This document shows positions 22,060 to 33,198 of a DNA stretch of 64,000 nucleotides, piece after piece (positions within the stretch are counted from its first letter, which is position 1; every line of letters starts with the position of its first letter). The translations under genes were made by a program, and so were the position numbers. The stretch comes from Isoetes taiwanensis (taxonomy: Eukaryota > Streptophyta > Lycopodiopsida > Isoetales > Isoetaceae). The stretch spans positions 56,172-120,171 of the forward strand of contig JAJEKV010000675.1 in the NCBI GenBank assembly GCA_021234155.1. The letters are read 5' to 3'. The notes below the pieces were generated by a model. That model was not told the origin of the DNA. It saw only the letters and a list, made by a program, of their open reading frames with translations, and ran no database searches.

Positions 22060-22225
22060 TGTCTAGTATCATCATTCGCAAAGGTTTTTCCCTTGAAAAC
22101 CTTTTCGAGGCGGGGTTTTTAATCCTAGTAGTAATGATTGTACTAGCCCATTGTATGGGTCCCATGACCTATTGGTCTCCGTGGACGTTAAAAAAACTAT
22201 TCTATTCTATTCTATTCCCTCATCA
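22060..22225 (+). repeat. SINE-like copy 1
   Basis: It shares with 23085-23255 the ordered phrases cttttcgagg..gggttttttaa, (g/t)atagtaat, a T/C-rich middle, a gtccc(c/a)ta-like phrase, then tcttcgtggacg(a/t)taaaaa, ending in short ATTC-type repeats (tattctattctattc). Short length, several copies and a simple-repeat tail suggest a SINE. No clear tRNA-derived head was seen. Confidence 0.4.
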
Positions 22226-22294
22226 TAAACACCCAATTAAGATAACACCAGCGGCTTCTATACTTGTCCATGAATTGCCTAATGATAAAAAGTT

Positions 22295-23078
22295 AGCATG
22301 CAGCCAAGGTCTAGATTTACTTGTAAATTTACCCTTGGCGGCCTTTGAGGATAGCCAAGATGATGTGATCTTGCCTTACACCCCTGAGGAGACCCATTGG
22401 TGTTCATGGGATGTACATTGCAAAAAAAAATAAAAGCTAAATGAGAAGCACACTCTTAGTTCTTATGCTCATGGAAAGTTTAACGGTTTAGATGAATTAT
22501 ATAGGTCTAAAGCAGTGCTTACCTTACATGCCGACTTCGTGCTCAACCTTGATTTCTTGCAGAAGGTCAAAGACCTGCAGACCATGTTCTTGTCTGCATG
22601 TCCAGAGTTTGGGCCTTTGAGACAAAAAAACATATATACTGTCATTTCAGCAACAATTCTGTTATAGTTTGAGCAAAAGCTTGCATCTTTCGGCCTCTTA
22701 ATCGAGATACATTGCCAAGCTCACAGAGGTCCAAAATGCTATCTCCATGAACATTTGCCCATGAAGAAGCACAGATTGATAGCTTCCATTCGCACTGGTG
22801 TATATCGTCTCTGCAATGAGATATGCAGATGGATTTGGGAGCCATGCGGTCTGTCAGTATTGACAACATGGAGCCATTAACAATGAATGCCATGACCTTC
22901 AGCATTGTCCGGCATTTGACTACATTCCCGCATGCTATGTTGAGTTTGTCCTGCCTAACCAGCCACCATATGAGCTGTTAGACACGATATCAGTGGGGTT
23001 ACTTGGATCATATCTTTAAGAGATCATGGATATGCACATTTATATATGTCCTTCGACACAAAATTGAAATGTACCCTA
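22295..23078. repeat. Dispersed 0.79-kb repeat, inverted partner of 51400-52189
   Basis: From agcatgcagccaaggtctag to aattgaaatgtaccct, this segment matches the reverse complement of 51400-52189 almost throughout. Both copies contain a coding-like stretch ending DDVILPYTPEETHWCSWDVH. On the other strand both carry LGNVSRLRG(R/Q)KMQA. I do not recognise either as a known family. Both copies have stops, so neither is intact. It may be a mobile element or a duplicated host-gene piece. Confidence 0.8.
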
Positions 23079-23084
23079 ATATAT

Positions 23085-23255
23085 CATTGTACAATTTGTC
23101 AATATGTTTATTACTGCCAAATTTTTCTTATAAAAAATCCTTCGAGAAAAGGGTTTTTTAACCTTGATAGTAATTCCTTCCTTGTTCTCTTTGTTTTGAG
23201 TCCCCTAAGCCAACTAGTCTTCGTGGACGATAAAAATACATTCATTCTTTCCCTC
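23085..23255 (+). repeat. SINE-like copy 2
   Basis: Same phrases and order as 22060-22225, ending in tcttcgtggacgataaaaa and attcattctttcc. It abuts the end of the dispersed repeat at 22295-23078, so one may have inserted beside the other. Confidence 0.4.
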
Positions 23256-23429
23256 TTTGTATTTGATCATTCTGTGCAGTTAGATGGCTTGAAAAAACCT
23301 AGTTGTGATATTGTTGGTGTTGATTATGCAACATGGCCACATCACTTATACTAATATTTATGCAAGTTTTGCCATTTAAAGCCTATAGATTCTGCACCTC
23401 TCCTTTGGCTACTTAAGCATTTGATACAT

Positions 23430-23815
23430 TTATACAGAACTCTCTTTCCAACACTTTGTTTTTATGTTTCCACAAGCTTTCAAAACATTTAAAAATGTCA
23501 CATCATCCAGTCTTATACCTCTTTCATGCATTTCTTGAAAAGAATCTAAAGCAAGAAAACCTTCTCCAGACAGTGCATATCTTGTGATCATTGCACTCCA
23601 TGCGACCACATTCCGCTTGGACATGTTCACAAAAAGTACTTCCTTGAGACCTTCACGTTTTTCATACATGTCTACACGTGTGCTTCCTATAATAACATTT
23701 GATTCAAGCCCACATTCAATGAAATGCAGATGTATTATCCTTCCCTGCAAAATATTTTTAGTTCCGGTATATGCCTTCAAAACTTCAATTATAGATGCTT
23801 GTCAATCTTGAGTTT
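23430..23815 (-). pseudogene. PLS-type PPR gene fragment
   Basis: A 116-codon frame reads ILQGRIIHLHFIECGLESNV, VDMYEKREGLKE, RNVVAWSAMITRYALSGEG and GIRLDDVTFLNVLKAC. These are the GR.IH..., VDMY.K.G.L..A, RNVV.W.AMI and GI..D.VTF..VLKAC phrases of PLS-type PPR proteins, covering about three motifs in good register. The frame lacks an N-terminal targeting peptide and the C-terminal E/DYW domains. It is a fragment, though its uninterrupted frame suggests that it is young. Confidence 0.8.
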
Positions 23816-26187
23816 CCGTACTTCTATTTCATAGTACAATTCAAGTGCAATCTCGTCTTGCCCAACCTTAACATCAAGGGGGATTCACTCATGTATAAGG
23901 GGGGTATGCCATCCGCATTCAAGGGGTGGCAAAAAGGTCCCATGTCCATGGATTTTTAAAAGCCAATTTTGACACCTTGGAATAAAATTTACCTAGGCTA
24001 GTGCAAAAATTACCAAAAAAAATGGATCCTCTGTCGATTGTATATGTATGAAAATGGGTCAAAAAAATACCCTCCCGTGTAGGCACATAGTTTCTACGTA
24101 AAAAGTAGTGAACCCTCCTTGCTTAACACATCCACAAAGAATTGATGCCCATGCACATGTAGTTGGCTTTGAGATGGCATTGGATAATTGATCATGATAA
24201 AAGAACATGCGAGTTAGATGATCATTAAGAATATGATCCGTTTGAAATCAACGAAGGGAAAGAACTAACTGCATTCTCCTACCCAAATGAAAATTTTTGA
24301 AAATTTTTGCATTCTTCATAATTCTACGGATACAGGTTGCCTAATTTTTAGGATTGGAATTTCTTGTCTAACTGTAAAACTCCACAGCTCCAATTGTCTC
24401 ATCTACCAGTTGCCCCAATTCTAGTATGCAAGCATTTTATATGAATACTGAGCCATTCTAGGAAAAGGTTCTTATGCACAAATGTCATCATCCGTGAAGT
24501 CCAGAAGTGGTGTTCCATTGAGCCGAATGAATGAGTACAATAATCATTAGGACACAATAATGAACTTCAAATGAGTGAAAAATCAACAATGTAAGTCGAA
24601 ATAACGACCCCAAGTCTAAAAAAGAACACCGAAACTCTTTGTAAATCATTTCTAAGAAAAAAAACCACCGAGCCATAATTACCGTAGGGTGTGTCGGTGT
24701 GAATCCAGGGTGCCATCACATCCGGTCCCGATTCGGACACGAGAGACATGAAGGAACGAGATGAGATAAAACTGAAGGCGAATAGAGGGGGGAGGGGGGC
24801 ATGGCACACACGAACATCTAACAAGGAAAAAAACTTGAAGCACCACCAAGAAAACTGGAAACCGATCCAAAGCCATACCTAACCACAACATAAAAACATG
24901 GCATCATCAAACTAAATAACCTAAGAGCCAAGCATCCTAAGAACCTATCAACTCATCATCAAATTTAAAACGAAAAGGACAAACAAGAAGCGAACATGCA
25001 AAAAAGCTTAACAAGCTTAGGAAGCTAAAACGCAAGATTTTAGACAACTTTACGCATAAAAAAATAAACCACACTCTAGAACTCTTTTCTAAACAAGACC
25101 CAAGACTGCAAGATCCAACATCCTAGATTCCAACCCTATCAAAGAATAAAAGCACAACCGCATCCCACGAAATAAGACCAAATATATAAACCACTTTTTT
25201 AAGGAATATGCAACCTATATACTACTTATGCAAGGCCTAGCAAAAACAAAGAATTGACGAAGCAAAACATGCAAGCAACCAACAACCAACCCTGGAAGAA
25301 ACCCCCAGACGAAAACACCCCGTATCCCAAACAAAAAACATACCACCTGACCGAGCAAAGACCAAAAAGAAACCCAGAAAGCCACATGTACGAATATAAT
25401 AACTCAAGCAGGAGCAAGACAACAAGGAGCCAACGATGCAAAAGAAAGACCCACCGTAGACTCCAAGCTCATGCACCACCATGAAACCCCAATAGAACAA
25501 CCACAAGTAAAGCAAACGTGAAAAATAAACAACCAACAAAAACTGACCCATATACGGTGTCAAAAACAAAAACAAAAGAGAACCAAACTTAAAACTCAAC
25601 ACAAACAAGTCTAACTTTTCCTTTTAAGACCCTAAATGACACCAAACCAAGCTTAAGAATCAACACATAAGAGAAAACACAAAAAAACATGATCTAGACC
25701 TAGCACGTGTGTGCACTCAGGGCATAAATGTGTGTTCAGACGCATTTATGGCGGATAAAATATCTCCCCTGTTTTTGCTGAGTCTGACTCCTTTGTTTTT
25801 GTTGCTAAGCTCTCCGGTGTTTTGCTACGGCGCCTCAAATGTTTTGCAGGTTCTGATTATGGCGATTGGAGAGCATTCAAGTTCTAGCAACCCAGTTGCC
25901 GGATAGGGATAGATTTTGAAACAATGGGAGCAGGTTGTAGGGAGCGAGATGAGATGCATATGGCTAGCGGCGCCCCCCTTAGAACCTCGGTGGACGTTTC
26001 AAGCATGGGCATGGACACATTACAAGTTGAGATCAGTTTTCACGCATCAAAAGGGAGCTTCGGCTTAAGCCGATCTGGCTGCTGAAAAAGCCAAGGACAG
26101 ATTGGGAGATTGCCATCGCCAATTTGGAAGGAGGCGGCATGAAAAGCCATCCTGTTCTTAAAAAAATTGGATTCTTAGAAGAGGGCT
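23816..26187. other. Intergenic DNA, strand-asymmetric in 24.9-25.7 kb
   Basis: No gene recognised. From about 24900 to 25690 the plus strand is rich in A and C and poor in T, so the minus strand gives long T/G-rich frames (25237-25608, 25226-25441) with hydrophobic low-complexity translations. These are composition effects. At 25930-26160 the plus strand has a short coding-like stretch without stops that I cannot assign. Confidence 0.5.
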
Positions 26188-26192
26188 AAGAT
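26188..26192. other. Target-site duplication of the copia element, left copy
   Basis: AAGAT lies directly outside the left LTR and again outside the right LTR at 31077-31081. Five bases is the usual length for Ty1/copia integration. Confidence 0.85.
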
Positions 26193-26430
26193 TATTAAAC
26201 AAAGTGATGAATACAAGAAGACGCAGAGAACTCCATGTTGTCATTTCGATATAATAAAAGAGTTCAAGATACAAAATAGATACGGTTCCTACAATCAAGG
26301 CAACCGCTTTACACCTCACGAACTCAAGGAGCTAGTTTGGCAACGTCAAAATAGAGCTCTAATTTGCAGATTAATAATAATAGCATATGAGTATTATTAT
26401 GCCCCCACCAACAATCTATAATTGTCAACC
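26193..26430 (-). repeat. 3' LTR of the copia element
   Basis: It matches 30836-31076. Shared phrases include tattaaacaaagtgatgaat at one end and acaatctataattgtcaac at the other. On the minus strand the LTR starts TTGACAATTATAG after a purine-rich ttattagaggg tract, and ends TTTAATA, not the usual CA. Confidence 0.9.
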
Positions 26431-26585
26431 CTCTAATAAACTCATATGTCGACCTCCAAAGAACAAACAACTTCTAAACTTCAAGAGACTTAAAGAAATA
26501 ACGGAACCGAATAAAACTAGACAGAAAATAAGTTACTCTCTTTTGATTTGCTTTTAAAGATGCTCACACACTGTACCAATCCCAT

Positions 26586-27190
26586 CTATCTCGCAACACA
26601 TTCAACAAACCTCTTTCTTTCCAATTGGCTTGGTAGGAGTATATCCGGGCCATCTTGTCTCGCTCGAATGTCTTTGGAGTTTGAGATGTCCTTCGTAATC
26701 TTCTCACGAGTGAAATGATATTGAACTTCTATGTGTTTTGGCCTTTGACCGGTGAGATGGATTTTTGGCCAAAGATACAAAGAAGATCAATTATCATTGA
26801 ATAGAGTTGTGGCTTCGTTTGAGGTTGGAAAAGTTCAGCCCGAGAAGTCTTGAATCCAAATACATTCCTTGGATGCTCGCGACAAGGCCATGTACTTTCG
26901 ATTCACATGTAGAGCATTTGTAGCTTTTGCTTTTCGATCGCACCATGACACCCCTGCGGAAAGAAAGCAATATCCGGGGCGAGATTTCACATCGGGCGGC
27001 ACCTCGCATAATCGGCGTCCGCAAATCCGTGGAGAGTGGTCTGAAGTTCGCTTTGATAGCAAATGCCAAGGCACGGGTGGGCATGAAGATAGGAGGAGTC
27101 TTTTCAAGGCAAGCCAATGCTCGGGTTGAGGATGTTCCAAATTGACTCGTGGTGATAGTTGCTTGAGCAATGTCGGGGGGTGCATACCAT
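26586..27190 (-). pseudogene. Copia RNase H remnant
   Basis: In shifting frames the minus strand shows HLTGQRPKHIEVQYHFTREK (the KHI.V.YHF.RE phrase that follows copia RNase H), YMALSRASKECIW (the Y.A...A..E..W phrase) and pieces of the preceding D-A-D-rich strand. Several shifts and stops are needed. Confidence 0.7.
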
Positions 27191-27399
27191 GAAGTGCATG
27201 AGAGACCCGGACTATGCTTCAGAGGATCCCCCCAAAAGGTGAGGGATCATGTGGCTTGATAGCGGGAGGGACAAAGGCTAGTGGTGGAGTGTGTATGCCT
27301 TTGCCGGGTAAGGCATGCATGTGATGTGCTTTGAGGAGATTGAGAATGGACCGAAGTTTGGTGAATAGTGATGATGATGCGAGTGGTGGATCACCAAGA

Positions 27400-28010
27400 C
27401 TTGAATGCCAAGGAAGTAATGGAGCGAACCAAGGTCATCATGTGGAATTGGCTTGTGAGGGCTGATTTGGTGGCCAAAGATTAGCTAGGCTGGGGGCCAT
27501 CCGCCAATGATAAGGTCATCAACATAGAGAACGATCACAACAAGATGCTCAACATACCTCTTGAAGTACACGCGTTCCGGTCAGGAATTGCTTCCGTGGA
27601 ATCCTTGTTGTGTGAAGAAAGCGTGGATGGTGCGATACCATTGCCGCTGGAGGGATCGCCGTAAGCCATAAATGGCTTTCTTCAACTTATACACTTTCTC
27701 GATCATGGCACCGTTGAATGAATCCCGGAGCTTGTTTCAAATAGACTTCTTCCTCTAGCTTACCATGCAAAAACGCTGATTTTACATCCATTTGCTGAAG
27801 TTCAAACCCTTTTGCAGCCGCCAATGCCAAGACAACTCGGATAGAGTTCATGCGGGCCACAGTGCATAAGTCTCATGGAACGACCCGAGTTTGAGAGTAG
27901 CCCCCGACTACAAAACGGGCCTTGAATTTACTCCACCTCATTCTTGTCATTGTATTTGACTTTAAAGATCCACTTGGAGCTCACCACCTTCTTCCTTTTG
28001 GGCAGATCCG
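27400..28010 (-). pseudogene. Copia reverse transcriptase remnant
   Basis: The minus strand shows SKWIFKVKYND near 27945-27980, KLKKAIYGLRRS near 27655-27690, and the active site IVLYVDDLIIGG near 27497-27540. These are the W.FK.K, L.KA.YGL and YVDD boxes in the expected order and spacing for copia reverse transcriptase. Stops and shifts lie between them. Confidence 0.8.
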
Positions 28011-28591
28011 TGAGCTCCCATGTATCATTGTCCACCAGGGATTTGTATTCTTCTGCCATGGCTTGCTGCCACGCTTGCTTGTTGGGACTTTGCATTGCAT
28101 CAGCATAGCTTGTGGGCTCATCAGGTATGATCGACTATGGAGCGCAATATAGCTGGAAGTTTTGCCTCTTTTGGACTCCGGATACTCTTTTGCATTCTCC
28201 GCGGGTCATATGGCGTTGTCCGCCGCATCGCCGAGGGTACTGCCACTTCTGAATGGTTTGTATCGGATCATCCATCAACATCACTTTCATCTGGGTTCGC
28301 ATACGCCAGGCTGCATCATCATGGGTCTCATCTATGGTTGGAGAACTTCGGCCGTCCACTTCGTAGTCCTCCATCGATTCACTATCGAATCAAGCCTCAT
28401 GTCCAAGAAGCTAGAGCTCTTGCCTTCCCAATGGCAAAGCTATGTTGATCAAAGCGAACACTCCGCCTTATGATGATCTTTCCGTGGAGGGAATATACAG
28501 CCGGTACCCTTTAATGTCATCAAAGATATCCCACAAACATACATGGGATTGCTTTGTTTGATAACTTATCCCTTTGAGATAAGCAAAAGCA

Positions 28592-29292
28592 TCACAGCCC
28601 AAAGATTTTGACACCGCAACCTCCTCGGTTTGGTGCCGCCTCCGACTTCTTTTCGGTACTCCTTGAGGTACCGCTTTGGTTGGTAGCCTGCTGTTTCAAT
28701 GATAGCATGCAAAGGTGAACGCCTCCCCAAAATGCGTGGTCAATTCCATTGCCAAACAACATTGCTCGAGCACACTCTAGAATGGTTCGATTTTTTATGC
28801 TCAACGACGCCATTCTATTCACTGGGTGCTCATGCGCCACCGACATTTCGTGTTTGATCCCTTGAGTTTTGCAAACTCATCAAACTTTTGTTGACAAATT
28901 CTCCCCTTGGTCCGTTTCGATTTGTTTGACCATGAGATCACTGCTTTTTCAGCCATGGCTTTCCTGCATCACAAAGCAAGCAAACACTTCCGATTTATGT
29001 TTGAGAAAATAAACCCACATTTTTCGGCCAGAATCATCAACTATGAGCAGAAAGTACCTCGATCCACCAATTGATGTCACTTTGGCTACTTCAAACGGGC
29101 CCATATGAACGAGCTCCAAGCATTGAGCGTTTCATGGGCTTTTCCTTTGGGAAAACTTTTTCTATGCATTTTGCCCAACATGCATCCTTCGCAAAGTTTC
29201 TTAGGGGGCTCTATTTTCATGTGCCATGGACCATCTTCATCTTCGCCATGTCTTTTGAGCAATGGAAAATTTGGATGACCCAATCTTTTCAT
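28592..29292 (-). pseudogene. Copia integrase with GAG-pre-integrase finger
   Basis: At 29086-29292 the frame reads LGHPNFPLLK and later CEGCMLGKMHRKSFPKGK, the histidine and CxxC part of the pre-integrase finger. Next come LLIVDDSGRKMWVYFLKHK and IETDQGE, with the first two catalytic acidic residues of the D-D-35-E core. At 28592-28846 come VNRMASLSIKNRTILECARA and MLFGNGIDHAFWG, where the catalytic Glu phrase (NGVAERKNRTI) is damaged. Confidence 0.8.
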
Positions 29293-29863
29293 GCCAAAGT
29301 TGGTCTGCCGTCGAGGTACACGCGTAGCTAGTGCAACATTCCCGACCAGCTCAACTTGTACAAATCACCATCCCTCGCCTCCCATGGCCAAGCACTCACA
29401 TCGACATTGGTTTTGATCACACATTTCCCATATCCAAAATTAACCAAAGAATTTGGCATCATCTAGCTTAGATATTGACAAGAAGTTTGCTTCAAGTTCG
29501 GGGACATGGAGTGTCTTTTTGAATTCCACAGTCCCAAGGCATTTGCAATTTAATGGTCCCAATTCCCCGCCATCGAAAGTTTACCTTTTCCTATTTTCAC
29601 CTTCCCTCACATCGACTTCTTCATAAGTCACAAAGTCGTCCCTCATGCTAAATTAATGTGATCAGAGGCACCGAATCTAAATACCACAACCCAAACGGTG
29701 TTTGAGCCAAGAAGCATTTATATTCATCTATGCTTTTTAGTGCGACCGGCCGATCCACCACATAATCATGCATGCGATCTGCCACAACCCGCTTACAACC
29801 CGGATGCATGCACTCGAGATGAAAGAAATGACTTTGAACATACCTCCATGATCCCAAATCTTG

Positions 29864-30110
29864 TCATCTCTTTCTGATGCACATAAAGGTTTTATCATAT
29901 GAGACAAAGGAGTCTCGAGCTCTCGGATTCTCGTGTCGATTCGATGACTTTGGATGAGTCCGCTTGGATGCTTTATTGGCTTTGGCATCTCTACTCCTTC
30001 TCTCAGGGTTCCTTTTCGTGTGTGCCTTTCTTTTTTTCCCCCCGTCGGTTTGTGGCAGGTCCCTGGCCAAGTGTCCTATTTCGTTGCAATTGTAGCACTT
30101 TCGGGTTTCT
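29864..30110 (-). pseudogene. Copia gag zinc knuckle
   Basis: At about 30058-30105 the minus strand reads CYNCNEIGHLARDL, a C-x2-C-x4-H-x4-C knuckle in which the last cysteine has become leucine. A basic stretch (KKRKAHTKRNPERR) follows. The lost cysteine should abolish zinc binding. Confidence 0.75.
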
Positions 30111-30309
30111 TCCTTCCACTAACAAGAGCTTGTATTTCCTTTGAGCTAGTTTTCTTGCTCTCCCCTTTGATTTCTTTCTTCCCACAGAGTTGTTGATGTG
30201 CCCACTCTAATTCAACTTTCTCCACCCGAACCTATAATGTTTTGACATTATTATAGGAACCGGAAGGCCTAGCAACAAAGGTTCTACAATGAGGTCATCC
30301 TCGATTCCT

Positions 30310-30766
30310 TTATTCATCCCTTGAAGTCGCTTTTGATGTTCGATTAATAGTGCCAATGTATTCCTCCATTCCCATGCCATCCCTTAGCTTGGTGTTGAAT
30401 ACAATTGAATATAGATTAGCCTGTGTAGAGAAGTGTTGGCGCTTATATGACTTCCCCGCAACTCTTCCCAAGCATCTTGGTCGCTGGAGCTTCAAATTTA
30501 TCCGAGGCATTAGAGTATCATCAAGGTACTGAAGCATCCGACTTTTTGACCAGCCCCTCTCGAGCCACTTTGCAACAGCTTGTCGATTCGCTTTCTCTTG
30601 CCTTGGCTTCAACTTCGTTGTTCTCCCCGCACCCTTCACAACTTGGGGTTGGTTGAGCCGCCGGGCTTCTATTTGTCACACTTGGTTTTGGTTCATCCCC
30701 ATTCACGATGCCCCACAAACCTTTCTCCGCAGTTTTGCCCGAACTCGATGAACCAATAGTAGGCAT
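30310..30766 (-). pseudogene. Copia gag body
   Basis: The minus-strand frames include LDDTLMPRINLKLQ, SYKRQHFSTQANLYSI and NTKLRDGMGMEEYIG, matching the L...Y.....A....L...L..L.M.EG.S..EY.. pattern of copia gag (UBN2-type). The protein would form the particle that packages the RNA. Two overlapping frames are needed, so it is shifted at least once. Confidence 0.7.
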
Positions 30767-30812
30767 TACTATGGTTCAAGCTTTGATCTTCATCTTAGAT
30801 CGCCTTCTAGCG

Positions 30813-30835
30813 GTTTGGATCACCGCCCGATACCA
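30813..30835 (-). other. Primer-binding site of the copia element
   Basis: Directly inside the 5' LTR the minus strand reads TGGTATCGGGCGG, compared with TGGTATCAGAGC, the usual plant site complementary to initiator tRNA-Met. Its position sets the LTR boundary at 30836. Confidence 0.8.
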
Positions 30836-31076
30836 TATTAAACAAAGTGATGAATACAAGAAGACGCAGAGAACTCCATGTTGTCATCATTGATATAATA
30901 AAAGAGTTCAAGATACAAATAGATACGGTTCCTACAATCAAGGCAACCGCTTTACACCTCCCCGAACTCAAGGAGCTAGTTTTGGCAACGCCCAAAATAG
31001 AGCTCTAATTTGCGCATTAATAATAATAGCATATGAGTATTATTATGCCACAATCAACAATCTATAATTGTCAACA
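30836..31076 (-). repeat. 5' LTR of the copia element
   Basis: About 241 bases. On the minus strand it runs from TGTTGACAATTATAG to TTTAATA. It is followed outward by AAGAT (31077-31081), matching the left target-site copy. It should carry the promoter. I see no clear TATA box beyond AT-rich tracts (attaataataatag). Confidence 0.9.
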
Positions 31077-31081
31077 AAGAT
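31077..31081. other. Target-site duplication of the copia element, right copy
   Basis: AAGAT, identical to 26188-26192. Confidence 0.85.
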
Positions 31082-33198
31082 GTGGTAAAATGATATGGGC
31101 ATTAGAATCGGATATGGAGACCAAAATTTTGGATCTCGATGAGGAACAATGATGGGAAGAAGGGATCCAACAACCCCATTTCCAAGTTCAAACCGCAGGT
31201 CTTTCATGCCGCCTTTTGAGTGAAGCTTTTATATAGGGGACGGTGTAGCCCTTAAGTCCGCCCCTTTCTTTCGTGGGCATGGCTTAACGCCACCAAAATG
31301 GCATGGCATATTTGTGGGAAAGAACTAGGTCGGAACTTAGTTGCTATCCAAGGCCAGTAGAATCGAACTTGGGCTCTGTGGTAATCAAGGCAAAGAAGGT
31401 AAATCATTGTGCGCCTATTCTTGATGCAAACAGGGTGCAAATCGAGAATTCTAATTTGAGTATTGTCCCTGTGTTTCGTAAGACTCATAAAGAATCTGCT
31501 CTTCAAAACCACGACCATCACCATTTTTCCCCTTCCAAACCGATTTATTTTTGGAAACCCTATTAAGGACCAATCTGGGAAGAAGAATCGAGGCTTTGCC
31601 CAAGTGCAAATAAGGGAAAATAAGGAATAGGAAGCTAAAAGGAAAGAAAGTGGGTGACAAACCTACAAAAGGGAGAAGGAAAAATCTAGGACAAATCTGA
31701 CGCACAAATCTGATGCTCCATGCAGAGAAGAATTTACAAAATCCTAATCCTGCTCATAAAACAGTGCTCTACGAACGGAAGAGCCAACTCGGCAAATGAC
31801 AAGGTTGTGTTTGTCCTCCCCGACTGCTGAGATTCAATGGGTTCTTTTTGTCTTGTCTTGAAATGTTACCCTTGTCCACGTAAATGTTAAAGTCATGCTC
31901 TTGTTGTCTCTACCTGGAAATAAAAAACATGCCGAGCATTGCAACAAATATAAATCTGATAAAAAGGAACCTTCATTGAAAAATAGAATGTCAAACAAAA
32001 ATTAATATCTAACAAATTGAAGCATAACTAAGAGCAACAAAAGTAGGCCAACAAATTTCTTGCACATTGGTCTTCAATTGATGTGTTGAAAACGTTGGCA
32101 TCTCACCCAAGTCCAACAATGCGAAGCCCAACATGGCCACATCATAAGGCAATTTCTTATTTGCATTTACTTTCCTATTTTCTTTTTTTAAGAGGCCATG
32201 GAGTATTACTATTTTTATTTCCCATGTGTGGGGTGCATCTTCGAATACCTTGCCACTTCAATTATTCATGCTCAATTATTCATGCTAACTATAAAAGAGC
32301 ATGTATATCTTGGTTTGGAAATTTAATGGCCAATGTTATTTTTGCACTTACCAATTTTCAGTGTGAACTTTCAAATCCACATGGATGTTTACACTCCACA
32401 TGCGTTTGCTTTGTTCCCTATGATTTTTTTTTTTTTTTTTTTTGGTTAATCACTCACACAGTATCTTAACATTAATAACCTTACATTTTTTACTCATTTA
32501 TGACCTTCAACACTGCTGATCTATCTAGTCAGATGGCCTACTTATAGGTGCTTCTGTGCATATGTAATAAAGGATTGAGGCTCTTTTGATTGTGGACCTT
32601 CACACTGATGGTCAATGTACTGGGTAGAGCCAGACACTAGTTCCCTTTGCCACCAATTCCACTTCACAAAAATCTATGTGGCTTGCTTCTAAATTTTCTG
32701 GAAAATCCTTCATATTTATAGTTGATAGTGGGTTCAAGTTTTGGAAGACTTGAATTGAGACCAAGCTTGACGTTCACATTATTTTGAACTCGCACAAATT
32801 TGACAAAGAGAAATGTTCGCAGCGGCCTTGGCCGCCACGATAAATTTCTTGTATTTCTAAATTAAATCACAAGTAGCTTGATTCTCATAAGCACGTATTT
32901 GCGAGTACTTCTTTGCCACTTATACTTCATATGGAAATATTATTGATCGGCTAGCGAAAGGGTCAAAATGTGTCCTCTAACTCAACTGAAAAGACATGGT
33001 GTTTCACAATATAATTAAAGTTCAAAATAGTGAACAATAATAAAATTATGGGAGCACACAAGCACGTCCAATAACATGGTCAAATAAACCCACAACGTTT
33101 GGAGCATAAGAATAGAACGGGAACATGCCTAGACGTGCATAATGACCAATAATAAGTCATAAGGAAAATGAGTATCAAACTAGTACAATACTTGAAAC
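31082..33198. other. Intergenic DNA downstream of the cytochrome gene
   Basis: No gene recognised. Short frames at 31303-31705 and 32083-32469 have no known motif. A run of about 22 T at 32427-32448 is a poly(A) on the minus strand and may be the tail of a retroposed sequence, but no source could be identified beside it. Confidence 0.5.

Larger units (their letters stand above)
26193..31076 (-). mobile_element. Complete but decayed Ty1/copia retrotransposon
   Basis: About 4.9 kb lie between two LTRs of about 240 bases and a 5-base target-site duplication (AAGAT). On the minus strand the 5' LTR (30836-31076) is followed at once by TGGTATCGGGCGG, close to the initiator-tRNA-Met primer-binding site. 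Domains run gag, zinc knuckle, GAG-pre-integrase, integrase core, reverse transcriptase, RNase H, which is the copia order (integrase before RT). The interior is broken by many frameshifts and stops, yet the LTRs differ at only about a dozen places. Confidence 0.92.

Noticed and set aside
25237-25608. Membrane protein gene on the minus strand (hydrophobic 123-codon frame)
   Set aside because: The hydrophobicity comes from the T/G-rich strand composition. Two frames overlap with the same character and no family pattern is seen.
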